Below, piece by piece: positions 33,037 to 41,249 of a DNA stretch of 41,249 nt. Numbering within the stretch: position 1 is the stretch's first letter; each line of letters opens with the position of its first letter. Made by a program: the position numbers and the translations under genes. Source of the stretch: Bacilli bacterium (GTDB lineage Bacteria > Bacillota_I > Bacilli_A > RFN20 > DUOF01); contig JAFWYE010000003.1 in NCBI GenBank assembly GCA_017517765.1, positions 1-41,249 of the forward strand, given 5' to 3'. Below the pieces are notes generated by a model. That model made no database searches. It was not told the DNA's origin and worked only from the letters and a program-made list of their open reading frames with translations.

Positions 33037-34197
33037 ATGTATAAGGTTTATGTAGACAAGGTGTTATTTAATAAGGAAAAATCATGGAAGAATATTGCTA
33101 ATGATGAGAAGTTTGAAGTTATTAGTTATACAGGATTCTCTGATTTAATTGTAAAATTAAATCTTGAGGATAATAACATTATCTATTTATTTGATTACTC
33201 TACAAGTAATGATTGTTATGAAAAGATTAGAGTATTAAAAGGTAAATTTGCTAGTTGTGCATTAAATGTGGTAAACAATGGTATTAAGCTAGAAGCAAAG
33301 CATTTAAATAGACTTGGTGTTAATGCTTCTTTAAAGGCAAATGATGCAAATGCAATTAGAGATACATTAAATAACTCTGCTAATTTAATTGATACTTTCA
33401 ATAATGAAAGTTATGTTCATGTAGAAGAGCATGAATATAAAGATATTAGTGTAGTTAGTGTAATTGGAGCAAGTGGTGGAGTAGGTAAGACTACTATCGC
33501 TACTAATCTAGCTGCAAGTTTTGCTGAATTTGGTTTGAAGACTTGTTTAGTAGACTTTAGTTTACAATTTGGTGATGTAGCTATGTTTACTAATGTAAAG
33601 CCTAATTTTACTGTTTATGATATGTTATTAAATAAAATGGATTTTACTCCTAATTTGAATTTATTTATTGAACATGTAAATCCTAATTTATTTGTATTGC
33701 CTGCTCCAGTATTACCAGAACAAGCTGATTATATTACTAGAGCAATGGTATCTAAATTAATTCAAAATCTATCTACTTCATTTGATGTATTAGTGTTTGA
33801 TACTCCAAGTATAGTAAATGATTTGTGTTTAGAATTGTATAAGTTATCTAAGCAAATCGTTATGGTAACTACTAAAGATTTAGCAGCACTAAAGAATACA
33901 AAATTGCAACTTGATATTTTAGATAAGTTATCATTAACTGATAAGATTAAACTTGTATTAAATAAGCATGATTCTCCTAAATTCATCGTTAAAAACGATG
34001 ATGTAAGGAAGATGCTTAATGTGGATGTATTAACTACAATCCCTCATACTAATACAGTTACAGTTAACTCAATTAATATGGGTGTTCCATTTATTTACTC
34101 TTATCCAAAGGAGCCAATTAGTGATCACATTAGAGAGTTAATGTCTAAAGTTAGATATAATTGCATCGTGGGAGGATATGATGTTGAAAAGAAATAA
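33037..34197 (+). CDS. CpaE/TadZ-like MinD-family ATPase
   Basis: A 386-residue protein. Residues 1-125 look like a degenerate receiver-type domain (IIYLFDYSTSND). Residues 136-375 are a ParA/MinD ATPase with the deviant Walker A GASGGVGKTT (144-153) and Walker B-like VLVFDTP. This layout is that of CpaE/TadZ, which places pilus or secretion machines at the cell pole. No Tad pilus genes (ATPase, TadB/C, Flp pilin) are in the window. The next small gene starts inside its last codons, and the giant surface protein lies just beyond. AAGGGGGAG is the ribosome site. Confidence 0.85.
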   Translation: MYKVYVDKVLFNKEKSWKNIANDEKFEVISYTGFSDLIVKLNLEDNNIIYLFDYSTSNDCYEKIRVLKGKFASCALNVVNNGIKLEAKHLNRLGVNASLKANDANAIRDTLNNSANLIDTFNNESYVHVEEHEYKDISVVSVIGASGGVGKTTIATNLAASFAEFGLKTCLVDFSLQFGDVAMFTNVKPNFTVYDMLLNKMDFTPNLNLFIEHVNPNLFVLPAPVLPEQADYITRAMVSKLIQNLSTSFDVLVFDTPSIVNDLCLELYKLSKQIVMVTTKDLAALKNTKLQLDILDKLSLTDKIKLVLNKHDSPKFIVKNDDVRKMLNVDVLTTIPHTNTVTVNSINMGVPFIYSYPKEPISDHIRELMSKVRYNCIVGGYDVEKK

Positions 34198-34273
34198 TTT
34201 TCCAATTATTTCTTTAGTTATAGTAATAATTGCATTATTATTTGGTTTGCTTTATTACATGATAATTTTATAA
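34181..34273 (+). CDS. 30-residue single-helix membrane peptide
   Basis: ATG 34181 has GGAGG at 34171-34175, 5 bases upstream and inside the CpaE-like gene. The product starts MLKRNNFP and continues as one hydrophobic helix to its end at Leu30, with a basic N-terminus that should stay inside. It overlaps the CpaE-like gene by 17 bases in another frame and is followed at once by a terminator. The good ribosome site and the membrane-helix composition argue for a real gene. A partner of the ATPase is one possibility. Confidence 0.6.
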   Translation: MLKRNNFPIISLVIVIIALLFGLLYYMIIL

Positions 34274-34300
34274 AAAGGTGAGGAAATCTCATCTTTTTTT
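34273..34300 (+). terminator. Rho-independent terminator
   Basis: AAGGTGAG (34275-34282) pairs with CTCATCTT (34288-34295), with one G-T pair, around GAAAT, followed by a T-run. Confidence 0.85.
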
Positions 34301-34316
34301 ACGTTTTTCCACTTTT

Positions 34317-34350
34317 TTGACACGATATATTCAAATTTTGAGTATTGACA
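34317..34350 (+). promoter_or_regulatory. Two TTGACA boxes before the giant gene
   Basis: TTGACA occurs at 34317-34322 and again at 34345-34350, exactly 28 bases apart. Neither has a good -10 box at 17 bases; TAAAAT (34354-34359) is the nearest AT-rich candidate. The promoter is probably here but cannot be placed exactly. Confidence 0.35.
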
Positions 34351-34395
34351 TAGTAAAATGGGGATAACAAGTTTTAAGAAAAGGAGGGATTTACT

Positions 34396-37300
34396 ATGAA
34401 AACTTATAGCAATAGTTTAAATAGAATATTTAAAAGCCCTCTTTTTAAAGGTTTACTTATTGTTTTCGCATTTTTATTTATTTGTTTGATAAATAATGAA
34501 ACAATTTATGCTTCAACAACCGAATGGGATTCTGGAAGTGGTGCCACTTATACAAATGGAGAAGTTAGATTGACTCGTGATGATGATCCTGTGTTTTATA
34601 TATATGGTGATACTGATGGTTTAACTTTAGGTAATAACCATTTTGAAATGTATATAGATGGAGTATATGTTAATGAAATTGGTAGTTCATCATTAGATGG
34701 ATCATATGAAAATGGATGGTTAAAGATAACTGTTAGTAGAACAGCTACGAGTATATCTGCATATGCAGGAAACAACCCTTCTTCAGGTAACAAAACATAT
34801 GTGTATGCTACTATCCCATATAGTAAGATTGTAGGCAAACAAATAAAAGTCACCCATTTTACAAACTATTTTGGTCCTAGTTTTGAAGCAACTGTGGTTG
34901 ATAAGGCACCTCCTAACATTACCGGCATGACACCTGGATACATATTGGATTCTTCATCTGATTGGACAAACGGAAGTGTTGCCATGTCAGTAAAAGGGGC
35001 AGAAGATGGGGCTGGAATAGGAAAGTATGAATATAGCTATGACAAGAGTACGTGGTATAATGATTGGGTTGACTATGACTACACAAAAAGGAGAGTTGAT
35101 TATACGTATGCTTCAGGGGTATGGACTGCAGAGCGTAATAATTATGTCTATTTTAGAGCGTGTGATAAATTAGGGAATTGTAGCGGTGCTTCATCTACTT
35201 CATTGAGAGTAAGAATAGATACGACGGCGCCAAGTTCTTCTGTAACTGTTAATAATCCATCTGGTGGAAATTGGACTACTCAAGATGTGGTTTTAACTTT
35301 GAGTGGTGGCGCTGATTCTGGTTCTGTAATGAGTGGATTTTCTAAGTATCAGTATAGTTATGACAATTCATCTTGGACAGATGGAAGTGGATGGACTAAG
35401 AATGGTAATACTTGGAAAGGTACATGGAGTGCAGAAAGAAATGATATTGTTTATTTTAGGGTTTGTGACGTCGCTGGAAATTGCAGTTCTACTTCTGGTA
35501 CTACAACTTATATTAGAATAGATAGAACGGCTCCAACACTTACAATTGGGAGCCCTTCTACAGGTGTGATAAGAGGAAGTGGAACAAGTACGGTTTATGT
35601 TTCTAAAGCTGGTGCCACTATATCTATATCGTTTACTGAAAATATTGGATTACAATATTATGATAGCACAAGCTATTACCGATATAAATGGTGTACTAGT
35701 AGTTCTTCATGTAGTGGAAGTTGGATATCTGTTGGTACATCTCGTGCTGCTACTTCTGTTAGTGGAACAGTTACAGCGCCAACAACTGGTGGTACACATT
35801 ATTTGTGGATAGAGGGAGATGCTAGAGACCTTGCAGGAAATTATGTGAGCAATAGTACTAACGTTGGGGGGATAACTTCAAGTTCTGCTACAGATAGAAA
35901 ATTTAATGTTTTAGTAGATACAGAGCATCCAGTATTATCTATAGGCAATGTATCAACTGGTATAACAGAAGGCAGTGGAACAAGTACAGTATATTATGCA
36001 GGATCAAACCAAGATATTTTCATTGACTTCACAGACAATGGCGCATTACTGTATTATGATTCAACTAGCTATTTTAGATATGGTTGGTCAACAAGCTCAA
36101 CTTCTTCACCATCGTGGACATCAGTTAATGCTTCATCAGGCAATAGATCAATTACTAGAGTATATGGCTATGTTAAGACTCCTACTACTCAAGGGACACA
36201 CTATTTGTGGATAGAAGGAGATGCTAGAGATTATATGGCTCATTATATGAGTAATAGTACAAACATAGGTGGTGTTGCTTCGACTGCTTCTACTAATAGA
36301 GTATTTAAATTTATTGTTGACACAACTGCTCCTACTCTTTCTATTGGAACCCCTAGTAGTGGTTCTGTTGTAGGAAGTGGAACAAGTACAACATATTATG
36401 CTCAATCTAATAAATCATTGACAGTGACATTTACTGATAATTATTATTTAATTAATCATACATCTACATCATATTATAGATATGGATGGACAACTAGTTC
36501 TACTAGTACACCATCATATACTTCAATAGGAACTTCACGAGCAAAAACTAGTGTATCTGGATCTATCACTACTCCTAGTACTGCTGGTGTGCACTATTTA
36601 TGGATAGAAGGAGATGTTAGAGATGCTGCTAACATTTATATGAGTAATAGTACAAATATAAATGGAACTGGTACAACATCATCTTCTGCAAGAATATTTA
36701 AATTCATTATAGACAACACAGCCCCAACAATGAGCACATTTTATCCTTATGGTACTGTAGGGGATGATGGTTACAGATATGTAACAGGAAATTCATTCAC
36801 TTTATATTCTTACTATTCTGATAATTATGGGGTAAAGACTGCAACTCTTCCATCTATATGTAGTACAAGTAGTACAACTACTGGAGTGAGCTCATCAACA
36901 AAATATATTACATCATCATGTAATACTTCTTCATATAGCGTTAGTTATACTACAAAGAGATCTCTTAGTATGACGCTAACTGACTATGCAGGAAATACAA
37001 CAACCAGAACAGTGGATTATTATAAGATTGATACAACAAGAAAAGTTACAATAGATGATTTTAACTTAAAGGGTGTAGGCTCATACGCTGATGGATGGAT
37101 AGGAAGTCAAGAAACTACAGGCGGGGGACTTATTCCTGTTTATGATTTGAGTAATGCTTCTTACTTGTCACCATATAAATATCTTTATATGTATGATGAA
37201 TACAACTATTCATATTATGTTACCTTATTATCATGGGAAAGCCACAGTTCTGGTGATTCAGTTTATTATGAAGATACAACATATTTGTATGATATGTTCT

Positions 37301-40300
37301 ATTATTTAAAAGATTCTGGATATTCTCCATGTATTGAATTTGGAGTTAAAAATATATATGGGCAAGAAACTTATTATTACTTATATGAATTATATTATGA
37401 TTTTGATACACCATGGTTGGATATGTTTTCTATTAACTCTGGATCATATACATATGGAGACAATGGTGGATATTATTTCACAGGAGATTCTCTAGAACTA
37501 TATTATGATATATATGATGACAGTTCTAATTTACATACAGATACAGTTCTGGTTTCATCTGGTATCACATATGATAAAAGCGATATGTATTATTATGGAT
37601 ATAATTACTATGGAAACTTGTATATAGACATTTCTGGCTTACCAGTTGATTTTACAAGTGAAAAATATATTTACTATTATGTATTTGATATTGCTGGAAA
37701 TATGCATTTATATACGTTCTATTTCTATAAAATAGATTCCAGTAGAGATATAGGAATTAGTAATTTTGCAGTTAGAGGTAAATCTTCTAATGTAGATAAT
37801 TATGTTGGTTCAAAAGCAATTACAGCAGGAAACGTTGCTCCAATATATACATTATCTAATACAACATATTTGAGCACAAAATATATGCAATTCTATGTAG
37901 GATTAACAAGTACATCTAGTACAACAAGTACGTATCGCTTTGTATATGCATATAGTACTGCTAATATAACAAGTACTATATCTTCAGGAACATATATTAA
38001 TATTGCTAGTGGATATTCTGGAACAAGTACAACAGTAGATACATGGTATTCAAATATTGCAACAGGATCTACAAGATATGGAAAGATAATGTTCAAAAAT
38101 ATATATGGTAGAGTTACTACAGCGACAGTTTCAGTAATATTTGATTATACTGCCCCAACTATTTCTACTTTTACAGTTACTGGTAATAGTGGAGCAAGAA
38201 CAGGATATACAAACACAAGAAATGTTACATATAACATAACAGCATCTGACACATACTTGTATGATTACTTTGTTTATCATACTGATGATAATTCACAAAT
38301 GAGTTATTCTACAAGCAAGCCAACTTCAGGAACAATCACACAAACATATGAAGGAACACATGAATTGGGATTAAGAGTTGAAGATAGAGCAGGTAATGCA
38401 ACATATTCATATTATAGTATAGTATTAGATACAGTTTTACCGACTGTCTCAATGTCAATTACATCAGGAACAGTAGGAAAGAATGGATATAGGTATGTAG
38501 TAGGAAACACAGCTAAGTTCAGTGTGTCATATACAGATAATACAAGTGGAGCATATTCAATAGGAGTTTCTACAGGATGCACTCATACACTAACTGCAGT
38601 TGTAGGATCAAAGAGTGGAACAGAAACATGTGATATAACATCTGATGCTATTAATTTTGATAGTAGGATATCACGTTCAATAACAGTGACAGATTATGCT
38701 GGAAATAGTAAAACTGCTTCTGTATCATTCTATAAAATAGATAATACTAGAAAGATAACAGTTAGTAATTTCTATGTAAGAGGAAGAGGAGCATTTGTAA
38801 ATAACTGGATTGGTAGTAGATATACAACACAAGGAGATGTTGCAGCATATTACACAATGGGCAATTCTCAATACTTAGACGATAGTTATCTATATTTCAG
38901 CCCGACAGGAATGTCATCATTTATATATGCATCAAATGTGGCAGGAATAACAGACATAATTGCTTCTGGAAATTATGTTAATATAGTAAATGAGTATTCT
39001 TCATATACATCAGTAGATGAATGGTATGATTATGAATTGTACTATATTATGGATGAATATCAATATGAATATTACTACTATCCAAATATTGATTTCAAAA
39101 ACATATATGGACAATATACATATACATATAGTGAAGATCCAATTATGATTGATGAAATAGATCCAGAGCTAAATTATGCATACTTTAGTTATGACTGTAC
39201 AATAGGAACAAATGGAAGTTATTATACTTTAGGAAGCTATTTTGATATAGAAGCAGAATATTATGATTATTATGCTTATGATTATATGGTAACAGGTCCA
39301 AGTGGACTTACATATGATAATTCATATTCTGTATATCAAGATTCATATGAATATTTATATTTCAGTGTTGACTTAACTTCAGTTACTGTTAGCTTTGACA
39401 CTGCAAGAACAGTTTGTTTCTATATTTATGACAATGCAGGAAATTATTCATCTTATTGTGAATCATTCTACAAGATAGATACAAGTAGAGACATAAAGAT
39501 AGCATCATTTGGAGTTAAAGGATATAGTTCACAAACAAATAACTATATTGGACCAAAGTCATTAACAAGTGGTAAAGTTGCACCTATATACACATTAGAA
39601 AATGCTGATTATATCTATAATAATTATATGATGTTCTATGTTGGATTAACATCTAGTGGTTCAACAACATCTACATATAGATTTGTATATCAAACAAATA
39701 AGTCTAATATAGTTACAACAGTAACATCTGGAACATATATCACAGTAGCTAGTGGACATTCTGGAACAAGTACAACAGTAGATACATGGTATTCAAATAT
39801 TGCAGATGCAGCTAGCAGATATGCAAAGATAACATTTAAAAACATATATGGTAGAATAGTAACTTCAAGCGTAAACATCAAGTTTGACTATACTTCTCCG
39901 ACTATAACTGGATATTCAGTAACTGGTAATGCAGCAGCTCAAAATGGTTATACAAATCAAAGGGCAATTACCCTAAGTTACACTCCAGCAGATACTAATT
40001 TATACAGATATACTGTATATGATAATGGAACTCAAATTAAAACTGATACTACTAAAGTAACAAGTGCAACATTAGCAAATTCTACTAATGGTACTCATAC
40101 AGTAAAATTAAGAGTATATGACAAGGCTGGTAACTATGTGGAAACATCTAAAAATATGATATTAGATACAGTTATTCCAGTATCTGAGTTCGAATTATCT
40201 GATAATAGAACAATAACTATGAACTTTAATGACTCATATATATCTACAAATAAGAGTTTAGGAAGTAAGTATTTGTACTACATGTCATTAAAGAGTAATG

Positions 40301-41249
40301 TAGATGTTAATGCGTTATCTCCAAGCGACTTCATTGTACCAGTTGGTAATGACTTGACCAATGCAAGTGACATTCCTATGAATATCGCAAAGCAAAAACA
40401 TTACTTGTATGTAGTAACAAATGAAACTCCAAGAGATAGAGCTGGAAACTTCATAACATGTTATGATACAGCTGATAATATAACTCATCCAGCATATGAC
40501 TTTGCGTTTAATGGATGTGTTATTAAAACTTTGGTTGAAGGTGATGAAAATTCTTCCAATGTTTCAATGGAGCCATCTAAATTTACTTCTAATAACGCTA
40601 ATATTAACGATATGCAAGTAATTCATGTTGATGGAATGATAATTGTTACATTCTTTACAGAAACAACAGTATCATTCAATCTAGAAACAATTAATGATGC
40701 AATTTATGGAACTGGATATGCAATTCAAACTATCAATAATAATAATACATATACATTTACAAAGTCTGGAGTATACCATGATGTATTGGTATCAAAGATC
40801 GCTACTAACCAAAAGTCAAATGCTAATGAATTGTTAGATTTAGTTATCGTGATTGCAGCACCAAATGTTGCAGATAATGCGGCAGTAAATGATATGGTAA
40901 TTAATGAAGGTGAAGAATTAGGAAATATAGCAGTAGCATTTATTAGTGATATTGAGTTTAGTGTAGATACAATCATTACTTTAGACGGAATTAAGGTTAA
41001 GGAAGTAGATGCAAATAGACCTGGAGTATATGAAGTTAGAAGTATAGCTAGAGATATTATGGGAAGAGTAAATAAAGTTAATAGAACAATAGTAGTAAAA
41101 GAAGGAGTTAAAGAAGAAGTAGAAGTTAAAGTAGAAGAAATAAAAGAAACTCCTGAAGTTATTACTCCTGTAGTAGTAAATAATGCTCCAGTAGAAGTTC
41201 AACCTGAAGTTAATACTAATAGAAAAGTAGTAGAAAATATTCAAGTTGA
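34396..41249 (+). CDS. Giant secreted Ig-like repeat protein (continues at bases 2-235)
   Basis: The frame is open for 2,284 codons to the right end and joins bases 2-235 for 2,327 residues. AAGGAGGG lies 7 bases before the start. A signal peptide occupies about 1-35 (KGLLIVFAFLFICLI, ending TIYA). Two YSYD/TAERN modules follow (about 193-380). Then come three copies of a roughly 130-residue module (about 381-512, 513-647, 648-772) with GSGTST and HYLWIEGD motifs. Two tandem super-units of about 575 residues follow (773-1344, 1345-1923). An ending with a Big_3-like domain leads into a Glu/Val/Pro/Lys linker. Modules close with DxTAPT, as in bacterial Ig-like surface proteins. It is probably an adhesin or cell-wall layer protein. 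No LPXTG motif or C-terminal membrane helix is seen. Confidence 0.88.
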   Translation, partial: MKTYSNSLNRIFKSPLFKGLLIVFAFLFICLINNETIYASTTEWDSGSGATYTNGEVRLTRDDDPVFYIYGDTDGLTLGNNHFEMYIDGVYVNEIGSSSLDGSYENGWLKITVSRTATSISAYAGNNPSSGNKTYVYATIPYSKIVGKQIKVTHFTNYFGPSFEATVVDKAPPNITGMTPGYILDSSSDWTNGSVAMSVKGAEDGAGIGKYEYSYDKSTWYNDWVDYDYTKRRVDYTYASGVWTAERNNYVYFRACDKLGNCSGASSTSLRVRIDTTAPSSSVTVNNPSGGNWTTQDVVLTLSGGADSGSVMSGFSKYQYSYDNSSWTDGSGWTKNGNTWKGTWSAERNDIVYFRVCDVAGNCSSTSGTTTYIRIDRTAPTLTIGSPSTGVIRGSGTSTVYVSKAGATISISFTENIGLQYYDSTSYYRYKWCTSSSSCSGSWISVGTSRAATSVSGTVTAPTTGGTHYLWIEGDARDLAGNYVSNSTNVGGITSSSATDRKFNVLVDTEHPVLSIGNVSTGITEGSGTSTVYYAGSNQDIFIDFTDNGALLYYDSTSYFRYGWSTSSTSSPSWTSVNASSGNRSITRVYGYVKTPTTQGTHYLWIEGDARDYMAHYMSNSTNIGGVASTASTNRVFKFIVDTTAPTLSIGTPSSGSVVGSGTSTTYYAQSNKSLTVTFTDNYYLINHTSTSYYRYGWTTSSTSTPSYTSIGTSRAKTSVSGSITTPSTAGVHYLWIEGDVRDAANIYMSNSTNINGTGTTSSSARIFKFIIDNTAPTMSTFYPYGTVGDDGYRYVTGNSFTLYSYYSDNYGVKTATLPSICSTSSTTTGVSSSTKYITSSCNTSSYSVSYTTKRSLSMTLTDYAGNTTTRTVDYYKIDTTRKVTIDDFNLKGVGSYADGWIGSQETTGGGLIPVYDLSNASYLSPYKYLYMYDEYNYSYYVTLLSWESHSSGDSVYYEDTTYLYDMFYYLKDSGYSPCIEFGVKNIYGQETYYYLYELYYDFDTPWLDMFSINSGSYTYGDNGGYYFTGDSLELYYDIYDDSSNLHTDTVLVSSGITYDKSDMYYYGYNYYGNLYIDISGLPVDFTSEKYIYYYVFDIAGNMHLYTFYFYKIDSSRDIGISNFAVRGKSSNVDNYVGSKAITAGNVAPIYTLSNTTYLSTKYMQFYVGLTSTSSTTSTYRFVYAYSTANITSTISSGTYINIASGYSGTSTTVDTWYSNIATGSTRYGKIMFKNIYGRVTTATVSVIFDYTAPTISTFTVTGNSGARTGYTNTRNVTYNITASDTYLYDYFVYHTDDNSQMSYSTSKPTSGTITQTYEGTHELGLRVEDRAGNATYSYYSIVLDTVLPTVSMSITSGTVGKNGYRYVVGNTAKFSVSYTDNTSGAYSIGVSTGCTHTLTAVVGSKSGTETCDITSDAINFDSRISRSITVTDYAGNSKTASVSFYKIDNTRKITVSNFYVRGRGAFVNNWIGSRYTTQGDVAAYYTMGNSQYLDDSYLYFSPTGMSSFIYASNVAGITDIIASGNYVNIVNEYSSYTSVDEWYDYELYYIMDEYQYEYYYYPNIDFKNIYGQYTYTYSEDPIMIDEIDPELNYAYFSYDCTIGTNGSYYTLGSYFDIEAEYYDYYAYDYMVTGPSGLTYDNSYSVYQDSYEYLYFSVDLTSVTVSFDTARTVCFYIYDNAGNYSSYCESFYKIDTSRDIKIASFGVKGYSSQTNNYIGPKSLTSGKVAPIYTLENADYIYNNYMMFYVGLTSSGSTTSTYRFVYQTNKSNIVTTVTSGTYITVASGHSGTSTTVDTWYSNIADAASRYAKITFKNIYGRIVTSSVNIKFDYTSPTITGYSVTGNAAAQNGYTNQRAITLSYTPADTNLYRYTVYDNGTQIKTDTTKVTSATLANSTNGTHTVKLRVYDKAGNYVETSKNMILDTVIPVSEFELSDNRTITMNFNDSYISTNKSLGSKYLYYMSLKSNVDVNALSPSDFIVPVGNDLTNASDIPMNIAKQKHYLYVVTNETPRDRAGNFITCYDTADNITHPAYDFAFNGCVIKTLVEGDENSSNVSMEPSKFTSNNANINDMQVIHVDGMIIVTFFTETTVSFNLETINDAIYGTGYAIQTINNNNTYTFTKSGVYHDVLVSKIATNQKSNANELLDLVIVIAAPNVADNAAVNDMVINEGEELGNIAVAFISDIEFSVDTIITLDGIKVKEVDANRPGVYEVRSIARDIMGRVNKVNRTIVVKEGVKEEVEVKVEEIKETPEVITPVVVNNAPVEVQPEVNTNRKVVENIQV
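36712..38427 (+). repeat. Super-unit copy 1 in the giant gene
   Basis: This unit runs from one DNTAPT-type junction to the next. It contains, in order, a GYRYVTGN module, a block starting YKIDTTRKV, a Tyr-rich block, a block starting YKIDSSRDI and a FDYTAPTIS module. The same order recurs in 38428-40164. Confidence 0.82.
38015..38061 (+). repeat. 47-base identical repeat, copy 1
   Basis: These 47 bases, beginning ATTCTGGAACAAG, recur without change at 39758-39804, a shift of 1,743 bases or 581 codons. Confidence 0.93.
38428..40164 (+). repeat. Super-unit copy 2 in the giant gene
   Basis: This has the same module order as 36712-38427: GYRYVVGN, YKIDNTRKI, Tyr-rich block, YKIDTSRDI, FDYTSPTIT, ending at DTVIP. 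The two copies share module order and many residues, but only parts of the DNA remain near-identical. Confidence 0.82.
39758..39804 (+). repeat. 47-base identical repeat, copy 2
   Basis: Identical to 38015-38061 and in the same frame. It encodes SGTSTTVDTWYSNIA in both super-units. Confidence 0.93.
41145..41249. repeat. Terminal direct repeat, right copy
   Basis: Identical to bases 1-105. It encodes the Pro/Val/Glu linker near the C-terminus of the giant protein in the same frame as the left copy. Confidence 0.97.

Noticed and set aside
1495..34197. Alternative genetic code (TGA as tryptophan), as in low-GC Mycoplasma relatives
   Set aside because: TGA serves as a stop in several genes (for example 4398-4400), tryptophan is always TGG, and the tRNA-Trp anticodon is CCA.
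35333..36214. Short plus-strand frames inside the giant gene
   Set aside because: They are out-of-frame readings of the repeats; the main frame is unbroken for 2,284 codons.
38015..39804. CRISPR array or intergenic tandem repeats in the repeat-rich right part
   Set aside because: Repeats are long, in frame and encode protein modules; there is no regular short repeat-spacer pattern and no cas gene.
1..41249. Plasmid or phage genome because of matching ends
   Set aside because: No replication initiator, relaxase, integrase, capsid, terminase or lysis gene is seen, and the content is chromosomal. The only ParA-like protein has a CpaE/TadZ layout, not that of a plasmid partition ATPase.

Overview
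The window is about 70% A+T and codes with the standard bacterial table: TGA is used as a stop, tryptophan is TGG, and the tRNA-Trp anticodon is CCA. Strong Shine-Dalgarno sites, many U-tailed hairpin terminators, the order rplU - prp - rpmA - obg with an L21-type leader, and an L27 with a cleavable N-terminal extension point to a Bacillota (Firmicutes) chromosome. Desulfoferrodoxin suggests an anaerobe. I cannot name the lineage more closely. Except for one pseudouridine synthase gene, everything is on the plus strand.

The first 105 bases (1-105) are identical to the last 105 (41145-41249), so the sequence closes on itself into a 41,144-base loop. The giant gene that starts at 34396 runs off the right end and continues in the same frame at base 2, stopping at 235. 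It then encodes a 2,327-residue secreted repeat protein. The window carries tRNAs, ribosomal protein genes, obg and acyl carrier protein but no replication initiator. I therefore favour an assembly-graph loop (two gene copies sharing this stretch, or a tandem duplication) over a true plasmid, but the sequence alone cannot decide.

Layout: 446-3444 holds a HExxH protein, a small P-loop kinase and a double flavodoxin-fold protein. 3530-4400 holds two small membrane proteins. 4500-7781 looks like one operon: PP2C phosphatase, HD phosphohydrolase, ABC ATPase and permease, small protein. 7849-14239 encodes two four-helix membrane proteins of similar layout, a patatin phospholipase, a convergent RluA gene and a type I membrane surface protein. 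tRNA-Arg follows, then a zinc-ribbon tail-anchored protein, then a tightly overlapping trio of hydrolases (15189-17246). 17321-18613 holds an unknown helical protein, acyl carrier protein and a YqeY protein, followed by tRNA-Trp.

The accessory-looking part is 18750-29830. It contains a broken small gene beside a palindrome, a 1,206-residue tandem-TIR/Sel1/TPR protein, a redox and phosphatase set ending in superoxide reductase, two small helical proteins, an SF2 helicase with a C-terminal membrane hairpin, and an HTH/P-loop/CYTH fusion. 29838-32241 is the conserved L21-L27-Obg block. 32285-41249 holds a LysM mini-protein, a DUF1622 protein, a CpaE/TadZ-like ATPase, a 30-residue membrane peptide and the giant repeat protein.
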